The notes: a model not told the origin generated them from the letters alone. A stretch of 34,855 nt of DNA from a bacterium (GCA_023261545.1 JAHFOS010000026.1:1-34855); one strand, 5' to 3'; counted from the first letter of the stretch, positions 17,107-25,655 are shown. Made by a program: numbers and translations.

Positions 17107-17929
17107 CGCCGCGCATCAGGACCTCTTGGCCGGGGCCTTTCCAATGGATGCGCAGATCGCCGCCACGCAGGTGCACCAGCACCTCGGAATCAAATTTGCC
17201 CCAGAGCTGGCCGGCGACGGCCACGGCGCATGCGCCGGTGCCGCAGGCCAGGGTTTCGCCGGAACCGCGCTCCCAGGTGCGCTGGCGCGCCGCGCCGCGG
17301 CCCAACACCTGGACGAACTCCACGTTCACGCGCTTGGGAAAACGGGCGAGGTCGTTCTCGATGAGCGGGCCGATTTCCGTCACCGGGAATTTTTCCACGT
17401 CCGCGACCAGGATCACGCAGTGCGGATTGCCCATGCCCACGGCCACGAATTCTAACTCCCGGCCACCCGCGCGCAGCTTTTCCATTTTCCCCCCGGCGCG
17501 GCCCGTCGTGGGGATTTTCGCCGCTTCGAGCTTCGGGGTGCCCATGCGTACTTCAAGCAACGCGGCGCGGCCCTTGGCGTCGCGCTCGACCACCCGCACC
17601 GCGAGCCGACCCGCGCCCGTGTCCACGTCGAGGACTTCGACACCCGGATGGCGTCGATCATGGAGGTACTTCCCCACGCAGCGCAACCCATTGCCGCACA
17701 TCTCCGCCTCGGAACCGTCGGCGTTATAGACGCGCATGGAGCCGTGCGCCCCGGGGCTTTGCGGCGGGCCGATGAGGATCAACCCGTCCCCGCCCACGCC
17801 GAAGCGCCGGTCGGAGACGCGCCGCGCCAGCTCGGGCCAGCCGATCACCGGCTCGTCGCCCACGCGGGTTTCGGCATAAACATAGTCGTTGCCGAGACCG
17901 TGCATTTTACTGAAGCGCAGGCGGTTCAT
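17051..17929 (-). CDS. dapF: Diaminopimelate epimerase
   Basis: 292 residues, a typical length. It converts LL- to meso-diaminopimelate for lysine and peptidoglycan synthesis in the cytoplasm. The N-terminus KMHGLGNDYVY is diagnostic. The two catalytic cysteines are Cys78 in AEMCGNGLRC and Cys229 in ETLACGTGAC, and GNPHCVI and the family's tandem folds are clear. It is followed by the overlapping phosphohexomutase gene. Upstream on the same strand, beyond a family-2 element, lies the mazEF-type pair. Its presence indicates a DAP-type cell wall or lysine route. Confidence 0.96.
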   Translation of the reverse strand: MNRLRFSKMHGLGNDYVYAETRVGDEPVIGWPELARRVSDRRFGVGGDGLILIGPPQSPGAHGSMRVYNADGSEAEMCGNGLRCVGKYLHDRRHPGVEVLDVDTGAGRLAVRVVERDAKGRAALLEVRMGTPKLEAAKIPTTGRAGGKMEKLRAGGRELEFVAVGMGNPHCVILVADVEKFPVTEIGPLIENDLARFPKRVNVEFVQVLGRGAARQRTWERGSGETLACGTGACAVAVAGQLWGKFDSEVLVHLRGGDLRIHWKGPGQEVLMRGGATWVCDGELAEEFFAPG

Positions 17930-17990
17930 CCCAAAAACGGCGCGAGCTTCACGCCTCCGAGGGCCAAAACGCGGGGCTGGACGTCATAAG

Positions 17991-18216
17991 AGCTTGTTTA
18001 AAAAATACGAATTCTTTCACCACAGAGAACACAGAGAACACAGAGGGTACAGAGAGTTTACCGAGCCATGCTAAGTCTGAGCGTGGGCCTCCGACATAAT
18101 TTTGAATTTTCAATGGATTTTTCCTCTTATTCTTGTCCGTTCTCTGTGCCCTCTGTGGTAAAATATTCTTTTAAAAAACTTAAAGGGTGACACTAAATAT
18201 ACATTTTAAACAGGCT
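17991..18216. mobile_element. MITE-like element, family 2, copy B
   Basis: 226 bp from AGCTTGTTTAAAAAAT to the inverted end ATTTTAAACAGGCT. Flanks are ATAAG (17986-17990) and CTAAG (18217-18221), a 4-of-5 match consistent with a decayed 5-bp TSD. Internally CACCACAGAGAACACAGAGA pairs with TTCTCTGTGCCCTCTGTGG. No ORF. The right end reaches into the mazF-type gene and supplies its last codons and TAA stop. Confidence 0.75.
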
Positions 18217-18526
18217 CTAAGCCCAGAGCAAAACGGATCGCCGCTTCGAGCTCTTGGAGCTTCTTGACCGACAGCTCCCCGGCGCGGCGCTGCAGGGTCT
18301 TCTTGGGGATGGTCGTGATCGTGTCGAGATTAGCGACGCAGACCTTGGACAAACCCTCCGCCTTTTCCAGCGGAACTTCCGCCGGAATCCCCCGAATGCG
18401 GGTCGTGACGGGGGCGATGGTGACGAGTTCGCGCACGGCATAAGCCTCATTTCGCGAAAGCAAAACGACGGGACGCTCGCCCGCTGGCGGCGGCAAGCGG
18501 GCCCACCACACTTCTCCTCGCCTCAA
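18206..18526 (-). CDS. MazF/PemK-type mRNA endoribonuclease toxin
   Basis: 106 residues. The N-terminal RRGEVWWARLPPPAGERPVVLLSRNE matches the MazF/PemK fold, and the middle VTTRIRGIPAEVPLE and VANLDTITTIPK segments are typical. It should cleave mRNA when its antitoxin is lost. Its start overlaps the antitoxin stop by 4 nt (ATGA). The last residues (EPV) and the TAA come from the end of the adjacent family-2 element; without that insertion the frame would reach a TGA right after ...ALGL. The change is only three residues, so the toxin is probably still active. Confidence 0.9.
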   Translation of the reverse strand: MRRGEVWWARLPPPAGERPVVLLSRNEAYAVRELVTIAPVTTRIRGIPAEVPLEKAEGLSKVCVANLDTITTIPKKTLQRRAGELSVKKLQELEAAIRFALGLEPV

Positions 18527-18795
18527 GTCCAGGGTTCCTTAGAAAGCGATTCCGTGGCAGCGGATTCGGCGGCGGAAATCTCCTCGGGTGTTTCCGGGTA
18601 TTTCCGGTAAGCCTCTTGATAACGCAGGATACGGGCCGCTTCGTCTTGCTCCCGGAAGAACCGTTCAATCGCCTGACGGATCAGGGCACTGCGGGACAAC
18701 CCGTTTTTTTTGCGCAAGCGCTCGATCCTGCCCAGGGTCTCCCGGGGAAGGCTGATGGCGATTTTTTCGACGGTCGAAGACACGGCCGATTTCAT
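18523..18795 (-). CDS. Ribbon-helix-helix antitoxin partner of the MazF-type toxin
   Basis: 90 residues. The segment VEKIAISLPRETLGRIERLRKKNGLSRSALIRQAI (about 9-43) is a CopG/MetJ-type ribbon-helix-helix DNA-binding domain. The C-terminal acidic tail (about 55-90) should wrap the toxin. A GGAG lies 12 nt before the ATG. It should neutralise the downstream toxin and repress the pair's promoter, as RHH antitoxins usually do. It begins the operon; the 264 bp between it and tRNA-Arg contain no further gene. Confidence 0.87.
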   Translation of the reverse strand: MKSAVSSTVEKIAISLPRETLGRIERLRKKNGLSRSALIRQAIERFFREQDEAARILRYQEAYRKYPETPEEISAAESAATESLSKEPWT

Positions 18796-18962
18796 ACCAG
18801 AATCATACTCCTTGCATCGGGTCTGTCAAACGCACCCCCAGCAGAGGGCTGCCGCAAAGCCGGCCCATGGCGGATCGCTTCCGCTGCTGTCCCAAGCGCC
18901 CGTGAGCGGGAGGCGCCCCCGCCGCGGCTGCGATTTATAGGATTCGAGCACCCCAGATTTTC

Positions 18963-18995
18963 CCTGGCTGGCAACATAGTGGTAACACAGCCAGG
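18963..18995. other. Hairpin in the gap between the antitoxin gene and tRNA-Arg
   Basis: CCTGGCTG (18963-18970) and CAGCCAGG (18988-18995) form perfect 8-bp arms with a 17-nt loop, downstream of the minus-strand tRNA. No T-run follows. It could be a tRNA 3' processing or termination hairpin. The rest of 18796-19059 shows nothing I can assign. Confidence 0.3.
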
Positions 18996-19059
18996 ACAGC
19001 ACTCTGGATAAAATCGCCAACTTCAGTCTAAAGCGCCTGTTTCCAGACGCTTCTATAAA

Positions 19060-19133
19060 CGCACCCAGAGGGCTTCGAACCCCCAACCTTCAGATCCGTA
19101 GTCTGATGCTCTATCCAGTTGAGCTATGGGTGC
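19060..19133 (-). tRNA. tRNA-Arg (anticodon ACG)
   Basis: On the minus strand the sequence folds as a full cloverleaf. The acceptor GCACCCA pairs with TGGGTGC. The D arm is GCTC...GAGC. The anticodon stem TCAGA/TCTGA encloses loop CTACGGA with ACG at 19099-19097. The T arm is GGGGG-TTCGAAG-CCCTC with one G-T pair. The discriminator is G and CCA is not encoded. ACG is normally edited to ICG and reads CGU, CGC and CGA. Confidence 0.97.
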
Positions 19134-19199
19134 AACGGGCGGGCCATGCTAACCCGCTCAGCCCCCCCTCAAGGCCCTCAGCCCCACCGGGGCCGGGCC

Positions 19200-20708
19200 T
19201 CAGTTCATCATTTCGTAGCGGTAGTAGATCTCCAAGCACAGGCACATGAGCGACGTCACCATCACGCGGCCCCCGTGTTCCGCGGTGATGCCGGGCGTGA
19301 GGTCCCAGGATCCACCCAGCAGCTTGGGGTCGCCTTTGCGCTGGGTCTTGAGCAGGGAGTCCTTCATTTTCACGTTCCAGGCCTTCCAAATCACCCCCTG
19401 CTGCTGAAAGGTGGCGAGGGTGCCGTAGTAGATGCCATAACAATCCCCCAGCTTGTCCGCGCCCACCCAAGTGTTCGCGTCAATCCATTTCATCGAGTTG
19501 TCCGTCGCCTTGAGGAGGTAGGTATCGTTCTTGGGGAAGCCCAGGAACTGGCGCTGAAACATGCCCACCCAGGTCATGTGCGCCCCGCCGCCGTTGTCCT
19601 TGGCCGTGTATTTGCCCGTGCCAGCCTCATCCGGGGTCATCATGACCACCCAATTCTTGTACTGTTCAAAAACAGTCTTGGCTTTGTCGGTGTGCAACGC
19701 ATCGAGGTCCGCCGCCTTGGCGCTTTTCAGCGAGAGGGCGATCCACCCCGAAACCGACTGGTCCTGGTCGTTGCCGTCATTGTATCGCCAAGCCGTGCCC
19801 GTGTACTGGTCCACGAACATCTGGGCGATGCGGTTGGCGTTCACTTTGGTCATGGACTTGGAGCCAAAAATGCTCGCTTCGGAGAGGGCCATGAGCGCGA
19901 TGGCGGAGGCGTAGTTGCTGCCAAAGAACGGCTTGTCCTTCTTTTCCTCGGTGGCCTGGTTGAGCCAGGCGACGCCCTTGCGCACCGTCTTCTTGAAGGG
20001 GCCGATGTTTTCGCTGTAGCCGGCCCCGAGGAAGGCGAGCAGGGCGATCCCGGTGGGGGCTTCCTTCCACTGCCACTTGCCCTCGTACTTGACACAATCC
20101 CAGGAACCGTCGTACTCCTGGTGTTCCGCGAGCCAGCGCAGGGCCAAGTCCACGGCACTCTCCGTGCCGGCGCCGCCGTGTTTCCGCATGGCGCCCATCT
20201 TGCCTTGTTTGGAGCGCGACTTATAGCCGTAGGGCAGCCCGCCGTTGGCACCGGGATTGCCTTCACCGACCCCGAGGATAGCGGGGGGAGAATTGGCGTT
20301 GTCTGAGGTGCCGGCCAGCACGGCGTTCTCTTGTACCGTATCCGCGACTTCGCTGATGGAGGTGGTCTCCACGGGGTTTTCAACGTTGACCTCCTTCTCC
20401 ACCACCTCTGAGTTATCATCCACCACCTCGACCGGCTTCTCCTGGACCTTCACATCCGTGACGATCTGCTTGACCTCCTCTTTCACTTCCGGAGCCGCGC
20501 TCTCGATGATCATGGTGGTTTTTTCCTGTTCCACCGCCTTCTTGACGGGGATAAGGCTGACGAAGAAAAGCACCGCCGCATGGATGGCCATGGAGATCAT
20601 GAACTCATTGGCGTGCCCCTGGATAAGCCCCACCAGGCCTTTGCGCTCCTCCCGGGCGGGTTTTTCGCTTTCAGGATGCGCGAAGATGTCGTTTTCATCC
20701 TTGACCAT
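19200..20708 (-). CDS. Membrane-anchored squalene-cyclase/prenyltransferase-like (alpha/alpha toroid) protein
   Basis: 502 residues from the ATG at 20708, which has a GGAG 8 nt upstream; an upstream in-frame start lacks one. After a charged cytoplasmic head, one membrane segment (about 36-56, FMISMAIHAAVLFFVSLIPV) is followed by a Val/Glu-rich linker (about 60-150). The remainder resembles the prenyltransferase/squalene-oxidase repeat fold: AVDLALRWLAEHQEYDGSWD, GVAWLNQATE, SVSGWIALSLKSA and similar helices. I see no DXDD or other cyclase catalytic motif, so it is likely a non-catalytic or unrelated toroid outside the membrane rather than a hopene cyclase. The TonB-like layout of head, anchor and acidic linker is noticeable. 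Function unknown. Confidence 0.8.
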   Translation of the reverse strand: MVKDENDIFAHPESEKPAREERKGLVGLIQGHANEFMISMAIHAAVLFFVSLIPVKKAVEQEKTTMIIESAAPEVKEEVKQIVTDVKVQEKPVEVVDDNSEVVEKEVNVENPVETTSISEVADTVQENAVLAGTSDNANSPPAILGVGEGNPGANGGLPYGYKSRSKQGKMGAMRKHGGAGTESAVDLALRWLAEHQEYDGSWDCVKYEGKWQWKEAPTGIALLAFLGAGYSENIGPFKKTVRKGVAWLNQATEEKKDKPFFGSNYASAIALMALSEASIFGSKSMTKVNANRIAQMFVDQYTGTAWRYNDGNDQDQSVSGWIALSLKSAKAADLDALHTDKAKTVFEQYKNWVVMMTPDEAGTGKYTAKDNGGGAHMTWVGMFQRQFLGFPKNDTYLLKATDNSMKWIDANTWVGADKLGDCYGIYYGTLATFQQQGVIWKAWNVKMKDSLLKTQRKGDPKLLGGSWDLTPGITAEHGGRVMVTSLMCLCLEIYYRYEMMN

Positions 20709-20814
20709 GGCTCGGCTCCGCTGGACAGTTGTGTAGATTATATGTACGTTTTCGGAGTAGGGAAGTTGCAAATTTCAACAAAGACAGGCTCGCGGACCCC
20801 ATAGAATCGGCACC

Positions 20815-21288
20815 ATGAGGGACTTCATTGTCTTTGCGTGCTTATTTCTGTCCGCTTGTGCCATGGGCCCTGAAAAAGCGGGGCAGCCCGCGCGTCCCGA
20901 CCCCTACCTGGGCTTCCGCGACGACCTGGCCCTGCTGCACGAGACCGTAGCCATCCGCGCTCCGGGCGCCCCTGAAATCCGCGCTTCCAGCTCCAGGGCG
21001 CTGTTGGCCGCCGGCAGGGTTTTCAGGGGCTTCGGGTTCGTGGGCCTGCGTCGGGAGGCGGTTTTGTCCCTCCTGGGGGACCCACGCCTCAGCGACCTCT
21101 CCCCGCCCCAACCCACGGGACCGGAGGGCAACCTGCTCTATCGCTTCGACACCGGCTACAGTGGCGGCGCCCAGTACACCGTTGTTTTTTCAAGGGATCG
21201 CGTAACGCGGGTAGAGTATTCCAGTCTTTCGGCCTCCCTCGCCGCGAACTCAGCCGGGTCTGAAGTGCTCCAGAGCGCCAAACCCTGA
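20815..21288 (+). CDS. Small lipoprotein of unknown function
   Basis: 157 residues. The N-terminus MRDFIVFACLFLSAC has a short signal and a good lipobox (LSAC, Cys15). The mature part contains GFVGLRREAVLSLLGDPRLSDL and ends with a beta-rich YRFDTGYSGGAQYTVVFSRDRVTRVEYSS, reminiscent of SmpA/BamE-like small lipoproteins, in which a short helix pair precedes a sheet; this resemblance is only visual. It is divergent from the cyclase-like gene across 106 bp that should hold both promoters, and convergent with the cyclic-nucleotide-binding gene. Confidence 0.75.
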   Translation: MRDFIVFACLFLSACAMGPEKAGQPARPDPYLGFRDDLALLHETVAIRAPGAPEIRASSSRALLAAGRVFRGFGFVGLRREAVLSLLGDPRLSDLSPPQPTGPEGNLLYRFDTGYSGGAQYTVVFSRDRVTRVEYSSLSASLAANSAGSEVLQSAKP

Positions 21289-21357
21289 GTCTTTCTCAAA
21301 ATCTCAAAAAATACGAAAGCAGCCTTCCCGCGCCCCCTGGGACCATTAATTCAGAGG

Positions 21358-21786
21358 CTAGCCCGACGTCCTAAGCCGGCTGAGGTCCGAAAGCTTGCGA
21401 CAAGCCTCGTCGGCGATGTGCTTGATGAGGTCGTAGGCCAGCCTGGGGAACTCCTCGAAAAGGCTGTCAATTTGCCGGATGTCAATGTGCAGGATTTCGC
21501 TGTCCTCCATGGTGACCACCGTGGCGCTGCGCGCCTCGCCGCTGAACATCGAGAACTCCCCGAAGATATCCCCGTTCCTGAGGTGGGTCAGGAAAACCCG
21601 TTCGCCTCCCGAAGCCACCTCGACCGCCACGCCGCCGACGATGATGAGGTAAACCTCATGATCATCCAGCTCCCCCTGGCGCAGCACGACTTGACCCTGG
21701 GAATACTTGGTCAGCGTGCAATGCTTGAGCAGCCTGTCGAGATCCTGGTCGCTGAAAGAGTCGAAGAAGCGGCCTTTGCGGCTCAT
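21358..21786 (-). CDS. Cyclic-nucleotide-binding domain protein
   Basis: 142 residues consisting of one cNMP-binding beta-roll plus a C-terminal helix. The phosphate-binding cassette is GDIFGEFSMFSGEARSATV, close to the canonical FGE...RxAT pattern, with the key Glu and Arg present. Preceding strands (KYSQGQVVLRQGE, VYLIIVGGVAVEV) are typical. There is no helix-turn-helix, so it is not a CRP-type regulator by itself. It probably senses cAMP or cGMP and acts through a partner. It is divergent from the TPR-tailed gene, with 132 bp between the starts. Confidence 0.88.
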   Translation of the reverse strand: MSRKGRFFDSFSDQDLDRLLKHCTLTKYSQGQVVLRQGELDDHEVYLIIVGGVAVEVASGGERVFLTHLRNGDIFGEFSMFSGEARSATVVTMEDSEILHIDIRQIDSLFEEFPRLAYDLIKHIADEACRKLSDLSRLRTSG

Positions 21787-21918
21787 ATCTGGCTTTATAC
21801 CCCCCGTGGTTTATGATCAATAGGCCGGCTGGCGCAGACCTTCCGTGCCGGCATAATAGGCCCGGATTGAGCCTTGTCCGAAGCAGACGCGAAGCCGGAA
21901 GATAGCGGGGAGTCAGGC

Positions 21919-23616
21919 ATGACTCTGCGGCTCGACGCCAACCCTCTGGCGCGCGCGCAGGCCGCCCTTTCACCCACCCGCTTCTTTCGCCATGGGGAAT
22001 GGAAGCTCACCGCCGGGCATCGCAAGGAGCTGGCCCTGGCCTACTGGCACCACCTCTCCCAGGCCATCGCCGGAAAGCTCGAAAAAGGGGATGGGCTGCG
22101 CTTCTCGCTCTTGGAGCGCCTGCAATTTGATTGGGGTCTATGGGCTGGGGAGCAACTGCGTGACGATCCGGAGGTCGCCGAGCTGCTGAAAGAAGGCCCG
22201 GGCGGCGCTGCGGGCGGCGTTTATCAGGCCGTCTTCGAGGAGGTCGCCCGCGACTGCGGCCGGGAGTTGCGTTTTGGCGACCGCATCACCGGCATCTGCG
22301 GCTGGGTGGAAGACCGCGCCGAAGCCTACGCGGTCATCGCCGAAGCCGAACGCTTCACGCTCACGCGCGAAGCTTTCGCCGGCCTGCCCGAGAATTGCCT
22401 CGGGTACTTCACGCTGCGCGAGGAGCGCCAGGCGCTGCTCGCCGCCCTGCGCCAGCGCCTGGAAAAACTTCCGGGCATGTCGCATAGCCTGCTCGCACTC
22501 ATCACCAGTGGCTCGCTGCACGACGAGGTGGACCTGCTGCGCTCCCTGCCGCGACCCGATCCCGAAGCCCTGCGCCGCAGAAACAAGCTCGAGGCGCTGT
22601 GGAACGGCGTGCGCGAAAATTTCGTCCGGCTCTTCCCCGAAGAAGAGGAGGGCGCCATCGCCAGGCTCGACGAGACCTCCGAGAAGGTCGTCGCCTTCGC
22701 GAAAGCCCAGAAGCTCGACGTGCAGCGCATCCGCGAGCTGGCGCGCGCCTCCTACCGCGAGGGCAAGCCGGCCTTGAAGCGCCTGGGCCGCGATTTGCAG
22801 CTTTTGCGCCACAACCTCAACCTCGGCGCGGCCCGCCAGGGCCAGCGTCTGCACTACCCGCTGCGCATGACCTGGCCCAAGCCCGTGGACTCCGCGCCCT
22901 TGCTCGCCGTCTTCGAGGCCGCGCGCGCGCTCGACACCTTCCACCCCGCGCACTCGCCGGTGCTGCTCGCCCCCGGCGAGTTCGACGGTTTCTACGAGTT
23001 CGACCGCGAAACCCTGATCCTGCCTCTTTACGGCGCGGGCAGCGAGTTCGCGCAGGCCGTGCGCGCCCTGGTGGATTACCGCTTCAGCGTCGAGACCATC
23101 CGCGGCAACTCCACTTTCTTGCAGGACCTCGCCGCGCTGGGGGAAGGCCCGCGGCAACGCTTCACCGAGCTCTACACCCTGTGGCTCAAGGAGGGCCCCA
23201 CGGGGGACCGCGCCCGTTTCCCGCGCGCAGGGCTCGATTTCCTGTTGAAACACGTGGCGCCCGCGCCGCGGACCTTATTCTTGCCCGAGGAAGAATACTA
23301 CGTTGACCCTCCCACGAGCGCGCGTATACTCGCGGCCAGCGAGTCAGGTCGAGCCACCCCGAGAGAGATGCAACGCATGGCGGCCTTCTATTACTCGCGA
23401 GGAAAACTGCAGGAAGCTTTGGCCTTCGCGGCGCGCGCCGTGAAAGCAGAGCCGGAAAACCCCGTGCCCGCCGCCGCCCTCGGGGTTATCCTGACGCGCG
23501 CCGAGCGCTTCGCCGATGCCCTGAAGATCTTTGAGCCCTGGCGCACGCGCTCCGGCGCGGGCTTCGTGCGTTTCCACGTCGAGCGGCTGGCCGAGGCCCT
23601 CGCCTCCAAGCGATGA
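21919..23616 (+). CDS. Large unknown protein with C-terminal TPR-like repeats
   Basis: 565 residues from the ATG at 21919, preceded by GGGGAG at good spacing; a TTG 15 codons upstream has no Shine-Dalgarno. I do not recognise the first 490 residues: mostly helical, rich in Arg, Leu and Glu, with no signal peptide or membrane segment and no catalytic motif I can name. Residues about 495-550 (MQRMAAFYYSRGKLQEALAFAARAV ... ALGVILTRAERFADALKIF) look like two TPR units. The stop overlaps the next start by 4 nt (ATGA), so it is translationally coupled to the FapA-like gene and likely works with it. Confidence 0.78.
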   Translation: MTLRLDANPLARAQAALSPTRFFRHGEWKLTAGHRKELALAYWHHLSQAIAGKLEKGDGLRFSLLERLQFDWGLWAGEQLRDDPEVAELLKEGPGGAAGGVYQAVFEEVARDCGRELRFGDRITGICGWVEDRAEAYAVIAEAERFTLTREAFAGLPENCLGYFTLREERQALLAALRQRLEKLPGMSHSLLALITSGSLHDEVDLLRSLPRPDPEALRRRNKLEALWNGVRENFVRLFPEEEEGAIARLDETSEKVVAFAKAQKLDVQRIRELARASYREGKPALKRLGRDLQLLRHNLNLGAARQGQRLHYPLRMTWPKPVDSAPLLAVFEAARALDTFHPAHSPVLLAPGEFDGFYEFDRETLILPLYGAGSEFAQAVRALVDYRFSVETIRGNSTFLQDLAALGEGPRQRFTELYTLWLKEGPTGDRARFPRAGLDFLLKHVAPAPRTLFLPEEEYYVDPPTSARILAASESGRATPREMQRMAAFYYSRGKLQEALAFAARAVKAEPENPVPAAALGVILTRAERFADALKIFEPWRTRSGAGFVRFHVERLAEALASKR

Positions 23617-25085
23617 GCCTCAAGGATCGCATCAAAACCCGCCTGGCGGCGGCCGGCGCGCCCAACATCGCCCGCGACCTCCTGCCCGCCGACTTCCAGG
23701 CGGACGTGAAAAGGCTCATGACCCACGAGCGGCTCAGCGAGCTCAGCCACGAGGCGCGCCAGGGGCATTACATCGAAATCGACGTGAGCCCGCAGAGCAT
23801 GACCGCCTACCTGAGCGCCTGCGTGAACCCCGACAAGCCCCCGCTCACGCGCGAGGACCTGATGATGGCCGTCGCCGCCGCCGGTGTGACCCACGGCACC
23901 ACCGAGGATGAATTGCGCAAACGCCTCCAGGACGGCGTGCTCTCGCGCTCCGCGGTGGGCGTGCTGGTGGCGCGCGGCACGCGTCCGGTCGCGGGCCGGG
24001 CCGGCTTCGTCGAGATGCTGCGCCGGCCCTATAATCCCAAGCTCGAAAACGTGCTGCTGGTCTTCGATCCGGTGAACGAAGACGAGGAGATCGCGCGCGT
24101 GCATCCCCCCGAGCGCGGCACCCCGGGCACGAACGTGCTCGGCGAGGAGGTCCCCTGCGTCATGACGGCGGAGGCGGAATACCGCTTGAACTACCTCATC
24201 AAGACGCTGAAGGTGGGCAACGAGACCTCGCTCATCGCCGGGGCCCGGGGCCACATCCTTCAGGAAGACCAATCCCTGACCCTGGTGGAGGTGCTGCACG
24301 TCTCCGGCGATCTCACCGCCCTGCGTGGCGCGCTCACCTACAACAACGACACGGTGATTCACGGGAACATCTGCGACAACACCATGCTCAACATTGACGG
24401 CAACCTCCAGGTGCTCGGCACCGTGGGGTCCACGCAGATGCGCGTAAGCGGCAACCTCGAAGTGGCCCAGGGGGTGTTTGGCCGCGGGGCCGCCTTCCTC
24501 GATATCAAGGGCGAGGTGCGCTCGCGCTACCTGGACGAGGCGCGGCTTTTCGCCACGGGCAAGGTGCTGGTTGAAAAAGAGGCGCTCAACAGCACGCTGT
24601 GGACCCGCGACCAGTTCCTGGGTTCCTCGGCGGCCGTCGTCGGCGGCCGCACCTTCGCCCATGAGGGCATGACGGTGCTGGCGCTCGGCTCCGAGCGCGG
24701 CTTGAGCGGCCTCGCCGTGGCCGGGCTCGACTATCAGGACTGGCGCATCGAGAAGGAACTCAAACCCAAGATCGCCGAACTTGAAGAACGCCGCGAAATC
24801 ATGACCGAGGAGTTCCGGCGCTCCAACCCCAAGTTGAAGAAGGCCATCCTCGAAACGCTCGAAAAGCTCATCGCCGAAATCACCAGCCGCAAGGGCGAAA
24901 TCCTGTCGCTGCAGCAGCACCTCAAGGAGCGCAACCCACGCGCCCTCATCCGCGTGCGCGAAGCCGTCTATCCCGGCCTCACCCTGATGATCGCTTTCAC
25001 GGAATTCATCGTCATGGAGAAAATCCCCGGCCCCGTCGAGTTCCACCTCGACCGCGACAACGTGCGCGTGCGCCGGGTGCCGTAA
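23613..25085 (+). CDS. FapA/DUF342 family protein
   Basis: 490 residues. The central part (about 160-340) is the polar beta-solenoid typical of FapA/DUF342 proteins: VEVLHVSGDLTALRGALTYNNDTVIHGNI, NIDGNLQVLGTVGS, MRVSGNLEVAQGVFGRG, IKGEVRSRYLDEARLFATGKVLVEKEALNS. A coiled coil (about 385-445) and a small C-terminal domain follow. The N-terminal domain (about 1-130) is not typical of the family. FapA-like proteins are poorly understood cytoplasmic proteins linked in some species to flagella or signalling; no flagellar genes are visible here. Coupled by ATGA to the preceding TPR-tailed gene. Confidence 0.88.
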   Translation: MSLKDRIKTRLAAAGAPNIARDLLPADFQADVKRLMTHERLSELSHEARQGHYIEIDVSPQSMTAYLSACVNPDKPPLTREDLMMAVAAAGVTHGTTEDELRKRLQDGVLSRSAVGVLVARGTRPVAGRAGFVEMLRRPYNPKLENVLLVFDPVNEDEEIARVHPPERGTPGTNVLGEEVPCVMTAEAEYRLNYLIKTLKVGNETSLIAGARGHILQEDQSLTLVEVLHVSGDLTALRGALTYNNDTVIHGNICDNTMLNIDGNLQVLGTVGSTQMRVSGNLEVAQGVFGRGAAFLDIKGEVRSRYLDEARLFATGKVLVEKEALNSTLWTRDQFLGSSAAVVGGRTFAHEGMTVLALGSERGLSGLAVAGLDYQDWRIEKELKPKIAELEERREIMTEEFRRSNPKLKKAILETLEKLIAEITSRKGEILSLQQHLKERNPRALIRVREAVYPGLTLMIAFTEFIVMEKIPGPVEFHLDRDNVRVRRVP

Positions 25086-25131
25086 GCGCCAGCGCTACCG
25101 GCAGGCGGGCACGATGCGAAAGAATGGCCTA

Positions 25132-25422
25132 TCACCCCAGGTATTTCTTAACATCGCGGTAGAAATTTTCGTGAACTCCGACGGAAATAAAGGTGCGCAC
25201 CCGTTCGTCCCAGCGGTAAGCTAGGAGATACTCCTGCCGGTGGATCCTGAACTTGTGGACCCACACTCCATTTAGATCGGCCCGTTTTTCTTCCCCAATC
25301 CTCGGATCACGGATGACGCCCCGGACGGCCGCATCTATGACCTCGCGTTCGCCCTTGTGAAACTTTTTCTTCTGACGTATGAAAAGCGACGTCTGCCTGA
25401 TTTCGATGCCGCCATCGTTCAA
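25132..25422 (-). CDS. RelE/ParE-superfamily toxin
   Basis: 96 residues, basic, with a RelE/ParE-type layout: an N-terminal helical pair (SLFIRQKKKFHKGEREVIDAAVRGVIRD) and C-terminal strands (VWVHKFRIHRQEYLLAYRWDERVRTFISVGVHENFYRDVKKYL). It would act on ribosome-bound mRNA (RelE type) or on gyrase (ParE type); the sequence does not decide. Its start overlaps the antitoxin stop by 4 nt, the classical antitoxin-toxin order. Confidence 0.82.
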   Translation of the reverse strand: MNDGGIEIRQTSLFIRQKKKFHKGEREVIDAAVRGVIRDPRIGEEKRADLNGVWVHKFRIHRQEYLLAYRWDERVRTFISVGVHENFYRDVKKYLG

Positions 25423-25655
25423 GGGCCTTTTCCGTCCTCGAATTCATACGGGAACACATCGCCGGCTTTCACCTGCTCCATCCCGACCAGTATGTCCTTG
25501 ATGAAGGAGACGGGCAAATCAGGATTTTCCTCGGCGATCTTCCCAATTTTAGCCCAATAGGCCACCTGAGCAGCGGCGGAGCGGTGCTTAGCCTTGCCCC
25601 GGACCTGAGCCTGCTTGTAGAAGGCTTCCGGAATCCTAACGGCGGCGGATGGCAT
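25419..25655 (-). CDS. ParD-like antitoxin
   Basis: 78 residues from the ATG at 25655. The frame is open to a TTG 12 codons upstream, but that part would include the promoter-like TATAAT. MPSAAVRIPEAFYKQAQVRGKAKHRSAAAQVAYWAKIGKIAEENPDLP matches ParD-like antitoxins (a ribbon-helix-helix start followed by a helix), and PVSFIKDILVGMEQVKAGDVFPYEF is the typical tail. It should bind the overlapping RelE/ParE-type toxin and repress the pair. Confidence 0.82.
   Translation of the reverse strand: MPSAAVRIPEAFYKQAQVRGKAKHRSAAAQVAYWAKIGKIAEENPDLPVSFIKDILVGMEQVKAGDVFPYEFEDGKGP

Noticed and set aside
18796-19059. Possible integration remnant beside tRNA-Arg (a partial repeat of the tRNA 3' end near 18829)
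   Set aside because: The match is short and gapped, and no integrase or second att copy is present.
23391-25046. 551-aa minus-strand frame opposite the FapA-like gene
   Set aside because: Complement of a clear FapA/DUF342 gene; the translation is His/Ala/Gly-rich without motifs.
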